Source: Priapulus caudatus (lineage: Eukaryota; Priapulida; Priapulimorpha; Priapulimorphida; Priapulidae). From it: 24,471 bases of DNA. Below the pieces are notes generated by a model that was not told the origin of the DNA, ran no database searches, and saw only the letters and a list, made by a program, of their open reading frames with translations. How positions within the stretch are numbered: position 1 is the stretch's first letter; every line of letters begins with the position of its first letter. This document shows positions 10,101-18,387 of this stretch, in pieces. Where the stretch lies: assembly GCF_000485595.1 (NCBI RefSeq), contig NW_014577263.1, positions 314,369-338,839 of the forward strand. The letters run 5' to 3'. The translations under genes and the position numbers were made by a program.

Positions 10101-12442
10101 ACATACATACATACAGTACCACAGCGTTCTCCCCAGGATGAAATTCAACATGGGGGGAGGGGGGGAAGGGGCAGGGGGGGAACTAGGGGGGCGTGTTTTT
10201 TACCGTACCATAATTAATTAAAATCGCCTACCACACCATAGACGGTATTTGGGGTCTCACTTTCATTTTTAAGGGGCGCGGATCGCCCCTCCAGCTCCAC
10301 CGCGCACCATAAAATGGGTGCCATGTCTGCGCATCATCAAGCGCCTCAAAATGTTGAAATCGCGCTGCACTCAAAGTCGTTGTCCGATCGATCGGTGTAC
10401 ATCAAAAGCCGCGTCACGCGTGCCCTAAATTAATTGAGCTAGTCTTTCCCTGTCCATTAGAGTTGTCAATGTTGGCAATGGATCGCGAGCCCTGAGTGAG
10501 TATCTATCTGCCGAACCTACGTTCGGCATAGGACCAATGAGTATATGACAACTTCATACCCTTCGCACGGCTCCAATTTCCCAACCAGTTCGGCGGTTCG
10601 CACGTCGCCGACTGGATTTTCTCTCGGTCGCAACTACAAAGCTTCCGTGGTGTCCCGGTGTCATACTCCTATAAGAAATGTTATAAGTCTCAATCGCGCG
10701 TTCATTTTACATAACGGCCAGGTTGCACAATACTGTGCAAACTACATGTCTAGACCATGGTGTGCGCTTGCTTTGATACAAAGTAAACATGACTGTTTAA
10801 CAACACAATGTTTCGTGTTAATTTCAATATTGCTCAGCTCTGTGACTTGAACACACTACTCATACAGTGTAGTAATGTAGAATGTTAGATGTAAGTGTTA
10901 TAGTTAATGTAAATATGAAATAAAAATTTTTATGCAACTTTAATTACTATTATTATAGCATTTGATCCCATGAGCTGCATTTAACATTACCAATATTTAT
11001 TATCTTAATATAAGGATAGTGAAACAATGGAATGGCCATGTCTGCTGTCACTGCAAATACGGCTCAAAATGACATTGATAGGCCTTTTGCTTACAGCACT
11101 GAGCATACGTTAGCAGATGCGCATGCAGCACATTTTAAATAATATCCGGACAAACAAAACTCTTGAGGACAACTCGGACAACCCAAAAAAAAACCTTAAA
11201 AATTGAGCACTGCGCTTCGTCGTATGGCAACCTTTAAGAATGGCGGACCCTTTAAGGGTGTGATTTTTAGTGGAGCCTCCATCATGCCTCTTAAGGTGTG
11301 ATTTTAATGGAGCTGCTCCATCGAGCCTCTTAAGCGTGTGATTATGGAGCGTGAAAAGTCCCCCTATCCGGTTTCTAGGGAGTCATTAGAGTCCTCCTGT
11401 AACTTTTCAAATACTGAAAGCCTGGGTTCTTGTATATAAAGATATATGCCGAGTCGGTGTGACGGTGTATCAGTTAGTGTTGTGCGTGCGACAGTTGACT
11501 TAATATTGTCTGCATGCAGGCGGTGGTACTGTAAAAGAACACGCGCCGGTATCCTGGTGGGACTTGTCTTGACAATCGATTCCGCGCTGTCAAACTTTAT
11601 TGTGGTGAATTTCAAAACGTGGGCGGAGTAATTCAACGGGGCGCAACGCATTCAAACGGGGGAGTTTATTCCAAACGGTAGGGGCGCGCCCCGTTGCGCA
11701 ACGTGGGGAGAAACCCTGATACATATATATAAGCAATATGATGCATAGTTTATAATATATCCTACCTTTTGCTGTGAGCGACAGCCAGTTGGCACATATT
11801 TACCACCTGGCTGGAGGTGCGGATTATCACGGATAATACTACTAATACTTGGAGATTCATTGGTATCAACCCTGATGAGCCGAACTAGAAAAAAATACAC
11901 AATTTTCAGATATGCCCGTAGGTTATAAGACCACGATTATCAAAACAGTTATATTTCACTTTCCACCGCTCGAGATAGTAATGCAACGACCTGCTTCGCC
12001 GACAATGTACAGAACTGGTTAGTTAGTCTTGGGGGTTACACGACACTGACAATGTTAATGATTAAGTTGTGTTAAATTCCCAGTGTTCAAAAAGTCCCTT
12101 TTCATCATTTTAACAGCACCATAATTTGAGGCTGAGAGACAATACAATTACGACCACAACACGCACGTGACCGCACGCCAGACGCACACCGCCGCGACGA
12201 CATCGCCACACCTCACCTAAACTACGTCGATCAGCCCGGCAAACGCGCTGAAATAATCTCACGGTAGAACCGGTGTGCTGCTTCCTATCGACGAAGCCAT
12301 AGTCCGCTTCGCCCCCGCCGCCGCGTTCCACGGCGACGGGAGACAGCGAGTCTGAGTATAGAAGGATGTGGGTTAGCACGAACACCATCGTTGCCATGGT
12401 GAGGAGCAGCATTGCCACGCGAATGCCGCTCAGCATGTCCAT
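6965..12442 (-). CDS. B4GALT-like: Beta-1,4-galactosyltransferase family (GT7) gene, seven coding exons
   Basis: Golgi type II glycosyltransferase that should transfer Gal or GalNAc from a UDP-sugar to terminal GlcNAc. Exons on the minus strand: 12442-12217, 11884-11766, 9586-9470, 9190-9003, 8666-8544, 8212-8119, 7155-6965, about 352 codons. All have AG/GT borders. Phases agree at every junction except exon 5/6, which is off by one base. Motifs in order: signal anchor (residues about 8-28), GGKYVPTGC (stem end), VAIIIPYRDR (116-125), FNKGLIMN, HDVDLIPE (metal-binding DVD, 186-188), WGWGAEDDD (246-254), GRYKMISH (metal-binding Met and His), LYTNITVDIG near the C-terminus. Exons 1-5 are intact; exon 7 has an early TGA near 7103 caused by a frame slip, with homology resuming in another frame. 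From memory, exons 2+3 together equal one vertebrate B4GALT1 exon (236 nt) and exons 4 and 5 match its 188 and 123 nt. Exons 3-7 lie in the right arm of the inverted repeat. Whether the donor is Gal or GalNAc is open (see findings). Confidence 0.92.
7255..8035 (-). repeat. 31-bp minisatellite, right arm
   Basis: About 25 tandem units near 31 bp, each with CACGATACGATACGTATCAC and GATGCAGCCTT. Every unit has the self-complementary core GATACGTATC. It fills most of intron 6 of the glycosyltransferase gene and is more regular than the left-arm array. The long open frame across it (7378-8019) is a result of the repeat, not a gene. Confidence 0.95.
8119..8212 (-). CDS. B4GALT-like: GT7 gene exon 6: GRYKMISH metal-binding exon
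   Basis: 94 nt between a T-rich acceptor ending TTAG and donor AAACAG|GTGGGT. It reads FGFGLLITRPPNHIGRYKMI followed by SHQKREAATNR. The Met and His of MISH correspond to the Mn-ligand pair of vertebrate B4GALT1 (MIRH). The vertebrate exon is about 105 nt by memory, so a short indel at the 5' end here is likely. Confidence 0.88.
8269..8292. repeat. AT microsatellite in intron 5 of the GT7 gene
   Basis: (AT)n close to exon 6; the left arm has the matching tract near 1710-1732, so it predates the inverted duplication. Confidence 0.9.
8544..8666 (-). CDS. B4GALT-like: GT7 gene exon 5: WGWGAEDDD catalytic motif
   Basis: 123 nt with acceptor GTCGACAG and donor GCGAAG|GTGCGC. It encodes LMYNRLAGGVLALR and then VNGFSNIYWGWGAEDDDM, the acceptor-binding and catalytic loop of the family. 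The usual Y-F-G-G is L-A-G-G here, which places Leu (codon TTA) at the bovine Tyr289 position. The exon ends with two extra bases; the homologous frame in exon 6 needs one, so one base is unaccounted for at this junction. Confidence 0.92.
9003..9190 (-). CDS. B4GALT-like: GT7 gene exon 4: FNKG and DVD metal site
   Basis: 188 nt. Starts AGQNIFNKGLIMNIAF, includes CFVYHDVDLIPESELNLY with the DVD metal-binding triad, and ends RHLSPGVDQMRY. The donor ATATGT|GTACGT was chosen because it leaves two bases that join the single first base of exon 5, and because 188 nt equals the homologous vertebrate exon. Confidence 0.92.
9470..9586 (-). CDS. B4GALT-like: GT7 gene exon 3: VAIIIPYRDR donor-binding block
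   Basis: 117 nt, 39 intact codons, acceptor ACATTACAG|GTT and donor GAGCAG|GTAAGT. It encodes VAIIIPYRDRWQHLRLLLK and ends DYRIFVVEQ, the B4GALT block that contacts the UDP-sugar (PFRNR in vertebrates, PYRDR here). Both ends are phase 0. This is the outermost exon inside the right repeat arm. Confidence 0.93.
10152..10191 (+). other. G-rich tract, potential G-quadruplex
   Basis: Six G-runs, the main ones of 4-8 bases, separated by one or a few other bases on the plus strand. It fits G4 rules by inspection. It is in an intron and is the template strand for the minus-strand gene. Confidence 0.6.
11248..11351. repeat. Short tandem repeat, three units
   Basis: Three imperfect units of about 35-40 bp containing CCTCTTAAGGTGTGATTTTA and TGGAGC. 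It lies in intron 2 of the glycosyltransferase gene. Confidence 0.75.
11766..11884 (-). CDS. B4GALT-like: GT7 gene exon 2: stem to start of catalytic domain
   Basis: Acceptor TTTTTTTCTAG|TT and donor CAAAAG|GTAGGA. It reads RLIRVDTNESPSIS and ends NPHLQPGGKYVPTGCRSQQK, the block placed just before the catalytic domain in B4GALTs (NP..GG.Y.P..C). It ends in phase 0 directly before the VAIIIP block of exon 3. This exon lies outside the inverted repeat, so it has no copy in the left arm. Confidence 0.9.
12217..12442 (-). CDS. B4GALT-like: GT7 gene exon 1: cytoplasmic tail, signal anchor, stem
   Basis: Starts MDMLSGIR, then a hydrophobic run of about 20 residues (VAMLLLTMATMVFVLTHILL), the usual short tail plus signal anchor of a Golgi type II enzyme. 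A glycine-rich polar stem follows. The donor is TTTAG|GTGAGG. The exon ends with one extra base, and exon 2 begins with two, so the codon closes. The Met at 12442 was chosen because it sits just before the membrane segment. An in-frame Met at 12520 would add 26 mostly basic residues and cannot be excluded. Confidence 0.8.
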
Positions 12443-12776
12443 CCTCTGTCCGCTTCCCTGGTCGCTGCCGTGACCGCGACAGCGCAGCGGCAGCAGCAGG
12501 CGGACGAGGCGAGATGGCATCCTGCCGGTCAGGACGGCCGGCAGGTGCGGTTGCCATGATGACGGACGACATCGACCATGTTCGCCGACTCGGTCAAACT
12601 GAACGAGAGAAAGATCGAAGACGTGAAACGCAAGATCACCTTCATTATCAATGTCATGCAGCAAAACGTTATTCTTGTTTTAGATTATTACCTTCCAAAT
12701 TTGCAGACATGTGTCATTCACTTAACTCGGTTGAGTGAATAGCGATCAAGTCAAAATAATACTGACTTAGAAAGCC

Positions 12777-12990
12777 CTCACCTTAGGGGTGTCACTTTCC
12801 CCCGGGCGTAGAGAGAGGGTGCAGCTACGTGACGGGCCGCACTAGTCACTTCGTACACTTCCGTCATTACACAGTCATACTTCCATGCCAGACATGGCCT
12901 TATTTCCCTAACCCTAACCCTAACATTAGTGCTGCCACGTAGCGGCACCCTCCCTCTACGCCAGAGGGGAAATTGACACCCTTACCTTAG
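12777..12990. mobile_element. Foldback MITE-like element 1 with telomere-like core
   Basis: Terminal inverted repeats of about 50 bp: the left end reads AGGGGTGTCACTTTCCCCC then GGGCGTAGAGAGAGGGTGC, and the right end is the complement of AAGGGTGTCAATTTCCCC then GGCGTAGAGGGAGGGTGC. The roughly 210-bp element has no coding capacity and contains (CCCTAA)n at about 12907-12923. No clear target-site duplication was found. Confidence 0.75.
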
Positions 12991-13381
12991 CCTTACGATT
13001 TACGCCCTTGCAATGCAAATGATTAGAAATCGTTGTGCCTTGTGGAACAACATAAAACATTTGCTGTTGTTTTTATGTTTTTTTGTTTATGCTAGGCACG
13101 CACTACACTGTCATCATGTACTGCAGAGGGAGTACTAACAGTGACACTAACATTAACTCTAACATAACATCAACATCATCAATGATCACTTAATTGAACT
13201 GAAATCGTAATTGAACTGAAATCACTCGTAAAAAACGAAACGGAAATACTCACAACTCAACTTCGCTATAGTCCTGCCACCTAGTAGTAGGAGACAACAA
13301 CTAATACAATCTTGTCCTTTTTTGCTATTGAAGACCCCTTTATTACTTATGATCTTAAAATATTACATATTGTTCTTAGGC

Positions 13382-13624
13382 TCATTCTCTCTTGATTGTA
13401 CGAATATCGTCATGAAATAGGCAGTACACGTTTTGCGAAACGTATGGTACGAAAATTGATACAATGTAGCAAACTAGCAACGTGCCAACCACAATAACAA
13501 CAAAGATGGCGTAATTGTAAGATATGAGTTGAATTCTGATACCGATAGCGTAGCTAAAATAGCGTACATCTACTGAATTAAACATTTTCACATCCCGCTG
13601 GCCGTATCCTATAATGTGTGGCAA
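13382..13624 (-). CDS. Hypothetical 80-residue frame with one membrane segment
   Basis: An open frame with Met and stop. Its middle, YNYAIFVVIVVGTLLVCYIV, is a convincing transmembrane run flanked by polar ends. I recognise no family, and no splice sites or poly(A) signal clearly belong to it. It could be an exon of an unseen minus-strand gene or a chance frame in AT-rich DNA. Confidence 0.25.
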   Translation of the reverse strand: MPHIIGYGQRDVKMFNSVDVRYFSYAIGIRIQLISYNYAIFVVIVVGTLLVCYIVSIFVPYVSQNVYCLFHDDIRTIKRE

Positions 13625-13928
13625 CCGATAAACATTGATCTTATAACAATTTATAATGTAATTAACTAACTTATTGTGTATATTATTAATTACTGAAGCT
13701 CAACCATGAACCTGCAATTTACATCATGTGTATGATTACTGTGCGTACACTTATAAGGTTATACGTATAGAGATTATATTATCATTATGGCTTTTACATG
13801 TGCAGGTTAAAATATGGTGTATCGGTGAGATACACACATGAAGTTTTCTACAGAGTTGGACATGCTCAACCGGCGTAAGCCAAACCGCAGTCACCGTGTG
13901 CTTCAGCGCTCTCAGCCAGCCTGTACGA

Positions 13929-15252
13929 ATGGCCCGCCCGACGGAACAGCCACCCGCGGCCGATGGGGAGAGTTTGCAGTGGTCAGTACAGATCGAGTGT
14001 CTTGTTGTTGCAGTTGTAGCATGTTACTCAATTGTAAAATGCTTTCTGCTCGTAGCCTCGTTATGCATTGGTTCAATAAGTCAGCTGTATTCATTCATCA
14101 GTACCGTAAAACTGAAACGGTGATGTGTGTGTGTGGGTAAAACTGATATCCTTCTCCTGGTACCAAACCCCATAACTCTCATATGCATCGCATATATAAT
14201 TGAAAATCCATTGCGTTGAAGTCCATAACAAAATGAAATATTTTCATTCATTTCATAATGTTTCAATGAGTAAAAGCAATTTACAGTTAGAGCAATTTAT
14301 GTAGTTGTAAAGTGTTATTAATCATGTTTTTAATACAGGTTCACTTTCTATAGCTATGGAAGAATTCAGTGCTAAAATAGACTCTTAATTAGAACTTAAT
14401 TAACAGACATAATTTCAATTAACAGAAGTAATTGTCTGATTTCATATCTCCAGGTGTGAAAAAGATATGCTGAAATTAATAATTACCTCGGGAAGAAGTG
14501 GGAGTGCTTTGAAACAGGTAAGTGGAGAGGGTGGTTGATATTGCGGTTAGATCTTGTGTGAAATTTCTATGTAAAGTTGGTGACATTATTAGCATGAATT
14601 AATTGTTTACTAAGGCTCATAGGGTCTATGTCCCCCGCAGGGTAGCTTGCCGGAAACATACCCTGGTAGCTGGTTCCGGTATAAGCCGCGGACATCCGTC
14701 CGCCTGGCCTAGTGGTGGCACTATTTGAATATGGTTAGGGTTAGGATTGAGGGTTAGGGTTAGGATTAAGGGTTCGGGTTAGGAATTAGGCGTAGGCGAC
14801 TCCCTAAGAGCTCGGTTAGTGGAAGTAGGCGAGGTACGGTCCGGCATATTAGATGTGTATCCCGGCAGGGTACCGTTCGCGGTATACCGACGGCGTACCA
14901 GGGTACGTTCCGGCGTTAACGCGCTGGGACATAGGTACCGCTCTCGAGCTTTACTAAGGCAAGCTCTGAATGTCTGAGGCATTATAAGATTAACCACTGT
15001 TATCTATCCAGTGTGGTCCAGTACTGTAAGTTTAATTCCACGAGGTTGGCCCATGTTAAGATTATGTGTCTAGAAAAGTTCATAATTTCAATCTAATGCT
15101 GACATTGTATGGCTGTGATGTAAATGTACAATTTATAATTGGGGAAATCTGTTCCCTAGGAGACTTCCAATACAGCATCGAGAAAAGAGAGTATTTGTAG
15201 CAGAAAGCACGACACACATCTTTATCACAAGCCCTTAAGTACACCTGATTAA
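13929..15252 (+). CDS. Candidate small two-segment membrane protein, three exons
   Basis: Exons 13929-14119 (MARPTEQPPAADGESLQW..., donor AAACG|GTGATG), 14454-14517 (acceptor TCTCCAG, CEKDMLKLIITSGRSGSALK, donor AAACAG|GTAAGT) and 15160-15252 (acceptor CCCTAG, ETSNTASRKESICSRKHD..., TAA). The phases close exactly (2+1, then 0). The protein is about 115 residues. A hydrophobic region at about 20-57 (IECLVVAVVACYSIVKCFLL, then VASLCIGSISQLYSFI) fits one long or two short membrane spans, followed by a basic soluble tail. AATAAA lies 144 nt past the stop. I do not recognise the family. A longer overlapping frame at 13838-14140 does not fit the splice phases. Confidence rests on splice and phase agreement, not homology. 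Confidence 0.5.
14622..14938. mobile_element. Foldback MITE-like element 2 with telomere-like core
   Basis: Inverted ends: CTATGTCCCCCGCAGGGTAG then GCCGGAAACATACCCTGGTA on the left, and the complement of CTATGTCCCAGCGCG then GCCGGAACGTACCCTGGTAC on the right. About 315 bp and non-coding, with degenerate (TTAGGG)n at about 14733-14788. It lies in the second intron of the small membrane-protein gene candidate. Confidence 0.72.
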
Positions 15253-15395
15253 ATCTGTCTATAGGAAGATCAATGTATTGGCAGAATTTAGGTTAATAGT
15301 AGCTCTCATCAGGAAAGCGTAAATTTTGGCAAGAAATTTATTTTAATACCTCTAAATATGTAACTTTGGGCAGGTAGGCCTAAATGTGTAGGTAC

Positions 15396-15401
15396 AATAA
15401 A
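15396..15401 (+). terminator. Poly(A) signal AATAAA after the small membrane-protein gene
   Basis: First canonical hexamer on the plus strand after the TAA at 15250-15252, at a normal 3' UTR distance. Confidence 0.5.
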
Positions 15402-15704
15402 CAATTTTTTAATATTACTAGTGTCTAGAAGATTTTAGCAGCAGTTGTCAGCCTGTTTTTTGGTCATTATTATCATCTTTTTATGGGCATTATAAGCTTA
15501 TAGGCCAAACCTTGCCATTTATTTTATTATTTATTTATTTTACTTATTTTATGATTGATGATTGTATTAATTTATTATTACTAATGGGGTTAATATACTT
15601 TCCTAATATATATTTATACGCAAATTCTTTGCGGTTTACTCTCAGTTATAATTTATTTAGAAATCCCATAAGCGTGTTACTTTTCGGCGTGCACTGATTA
15701 GCTT

Positions 15705-15945
15705 TCGCTCTCGCTCCCTGCTGCGGCATTGCTTGCAGCTGTCGGCTTACAGGAAGCGCGCGATGATCTTCATTCCTCCGGGGCGGCGCTACGGCCGTAC
15801 GCTGAAAGGAAGGGAAGGTTTCCTCTCGCTGTCGATGCTGGGACTCTGGCTTGGCGATGAGTTGCGTGGGCGGATAACGTCTGGCTGCCGGCTTCCGTCG
15901 CCTTCCTGCGCTGTCGTGATGGTGCGTCCGCCTGTATGATTTGAT
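15705..15945. promoter_or_regulatory. CpG-rich island, possible promoter
   Basis: Base composition changes abruptly from AT-rich to GC-rich with many CG dinucleotides. Open frames on both strands lack recognisable domains. It could be a promoter of the downstream plus-strand gene or an unrecognised exon; position and composition are the only support. Confidence 0.25.
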
Positions 15946-17084
15946 GGGTATTTGCATATTCCTACGGCTGAGGGCAGTCTTCGCGGAGTAAGGGGCGGTT
16001 AGCTGTGCGAGTTAACTTGTCTTTGTCTAGTGAGATTTCTAAAGACGCATATAGTATATAGACACCTGTTTACAATAAGTACAGTATCAGTTTTGACGTG
16101 TTCTGAATGATGAAGAAATGGCGATGAAAAGTGGAGACGCACTCGTGGTAAGCGTTATTTATTTATTTAGAAAGATAGAGGATTCGCGAATTTTTATAAA
16201 CAACTTTAGATTCAGTTATAATATGGACATGAATTTATCCTAAAATAAACTCGTTTAGTTTAAATAGGGCGTTAGGTATAAAATATGAATTGCAACTGTT
16301 TGGTGAGTTAGCCCTCGTATGTAACAAGGAGAAATAAAGTTGGGGGGCGGATCGCAACTTATAGTAGGCTATTATTTATGCACTTTACTGAATGATTAAA
16401 GTCATAATATCCCATAAAATTGTCTAGGGTGTAAGTATCGCATTTAATGCGCGCGAGCTAAAGTGCTTGTTCGTCGTGATGATGAATGTAATGGATTGTT
16501 TCCGTCGCCGTAAAAGGTGGCTGGAGAAGGTTACGGGCGGGTTGCCCACCGGCGACAGCGTTGCCTGGCGAGCCGTGTGGCGCGGGAACTGGTTGAACGG
16601 AGGCGGCAAGCGTCTGTCCGAAGTTTGACTGCAGTGCAAGGGCAGATGGGCGTGCGCTAGTAGATGCCAAAGTACAATCGGGTATGTCCACTGTTAAGCA
16701 TGCATATTCGAGGAGCATTCATCGGTGTTTGTGCGAGATGGGATAAAGGGCGTTTCATGTAGTAGGGTAAACATTTAGAAATGAAAAATACATCCCGAAA
16801 TTATGTGAGGGTGGCTGCAAGTAGGGTTTTTGAGAAAAGATGTTGGTGCTGGAGATGTAAAAATTGAGTTAGAAGTCAAATATATTACGGCGTTATAGTA
16901 TGAAGTATAATTATGTAACGTTTGTTATTGACAATTTAAATATCTGTGAGATGAACGCAAGAGTAAATTTAAATGGGGTGAGGGTTGTGTTCTAACTATT
17001 TTGCGGCAATTTACGCGGCGCTGCCAAAGCGCATGATAGTGTGAGCGTAGTGAAATGTGTGATATGTGGAAACGGAAGGTTCAG

Positions 17085-17660
17085 TAACAATAGATGTAAC
17101 TTATCACTATAATAGATGTAATACTATTCACTATAAGTAGATGTAACTTATCACTATAATAGATGTAAGCTTAATCGACTATATATATGATGTAACTATC
17201 ACTATAATAGATGTAACTATCACTATAATAGATGTAACTATCTCATTATAATAGATGTAACTATCACTAATTAATAGTATGTAACTATCACTATAATAGA
17301 TGTACACTATCACTAATAATAGATGTAACTATCACTATAATAGATTTTTAACTATCACTTATATAGATGGCAACTATCAGCTATAATAGATGTAACTATC
17401 ACTATAATAGATGTAAGCTTAGTAGTAACTATGCACTATAATAGATGTAACTATCGACTATAATAGATGTAACTATCAACTATAATAGATGTAAGCTATC
17501 ACTATAATAGATTGTAACTACCACTTATAATAGATGTAACTATCACTATAATAGATGTTAACTATCACTATAATAAGATGTAACTATCACTATATATAGA
17601 TGTAACTATTCACTATAATAGATGTACTATTCACGATAAGTAGAATGTAACTATCACGGA
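17085..17660. repeat. 21-bp satellite
   Basis: About 26 tandem units of about 21 bp with core GTAACTATCACTATAATAGA, irregular through single-base indels. No gene sits inside. Confidence 0.95.
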
Positions 17661-18204
17661 TGAATGAATAATTACCTCATTATAGGATACTGTAATGTTA
17701 CTTGACCCGGTAAACACTCTAAAGGGCATTGCTACACAGCTTGGCTGCATCATAATCAATCAAACTCATTGCCATTACGATAGGAAGAGATTCTCTCTAG
17801 CTCTTCAGATGAAATTATTATTTTTTTTAATTCATCGCTAATTAATTGACGGCAAAAAGTTGCGAATTTCGAGTAATAGCGCTTGAAAAATCACCTACTT
17901 TAGGCAATTTTTTAAGCTAACCGAGATATCAGTGCACTTATTGCTAAATTTAGCCCATCATTGAAGCGCCTGTGTAAAGAATTGGACATATGGCGGTGGA
18001 TTTGGAACTGTTGGGAAAGCTACATACATAATTTCTAATGTATAGCATAGGCTGCCCATGGCTGCGGGTTATCTATCCAATAAAGTGTATGGAAATTTAG
18101 ACCGAAATTCACTACTACGCAACCCTCAACAGTATGCCTTAACCCCTCAAAGTTTGTTATGTGGCGCGACGTTTACAGAAGGTCAGCTTGATTTGCCCCT
18201 TCAG

Positions 18205-18387
18205 CATCATTGTGTGCTGGCTTGGCGAGCGAGAGACGTGAGTGTGCTGGCAGGCATGTGTGCTTGCGTGCTCTCAATAAGCATAGCTTGAGGACGCAGC
18301 GTGTGCCGGCTGCCTCTGGCAGGCATCAACGTCAGCCGAATCCCTGCTCAAGATACTGCAGCACTACGATTTAATTCTCCTTAAGAG
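18205..18387 (+). CDS. NEK10: NEK10 armadillo exon N1
   Basis: Acceptor CCCCTTCAG|CAT and donor CTTAAGAG|GTGCGA. The first frame reads HHCVLAWRARDVSVLAGMC and then slips. The second reads SLEDAACAGC and later SAESLLKILQHYDLILLKR, which parallels human NEK10 IVENLLMILHEYDLLSKR. One frame slip near 18285. Confidence 0.85.

Larger units (their letters stand above)
9913..11765 (-). other. Intron 2 of the GT7 gene with simple repeats
   Basis: Holds (CATA)n at about 10064-10113, a G-rich tract at 10152-10191, a perfect 8-bp hairpin (TGCCGAACCTACGTTCGGCA, 10509-10528), an AATAAA at 10919-10924 and a short tandem repeat at 11248-11351. The 101-codon frame at 10545-10850 has no recognisable domain. 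The outer end of the inverted repeat lies at the start of this stretch. Confidence 0.6.
12443..13928. other. Intergenic region between divergent genes
   Basis: Separates the start of the minus-strand glycosyltransferase from the plus-strand small gene, so promoters for both are expected here. No TATA box or other element can be assigned by eye. It contains foldback element 1 and the membrane-spanning open frame at 13382-13624. Confidence 0.5.
15402..18204. other. Gene-poor stretch before the first NEK10 exon seen
   Basis: Mostly AT-rich DNA with two GC/CpG-rich islands (about 15705-15945 and 16440-16700) and a 21-bp satellite. Earlier NEK10 exons (N-terminus, first armadillo repeats) might be expected here, but I could not match any. 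A 45-codon basic frame at 16491-16628 (MDCFRRRKRWLEKVTGG...) lies in the second island and is unassigned. Confidence 0.5.

Noticed and set aside
10545-10850. 101-codon frame followed by AATAAA at 10919
   Set aside because: It lies within an intron of the GT7 gene, with no recognisable domain, splice border or biased composition.
12110-12664. 184-codon frame taken as one protein
   Set aside because: Only its middle (12442-12217) is the GT7 exon 1; beyond the GTGAGG donor it is intron, and a spliced junction to exon 2 closes the codon.
16424-16718. Minus-strand frames in the second GC-rich island
   Set aside because: No domain, splice or phase support; overlapping frames are open on both strands, as expected from composition.
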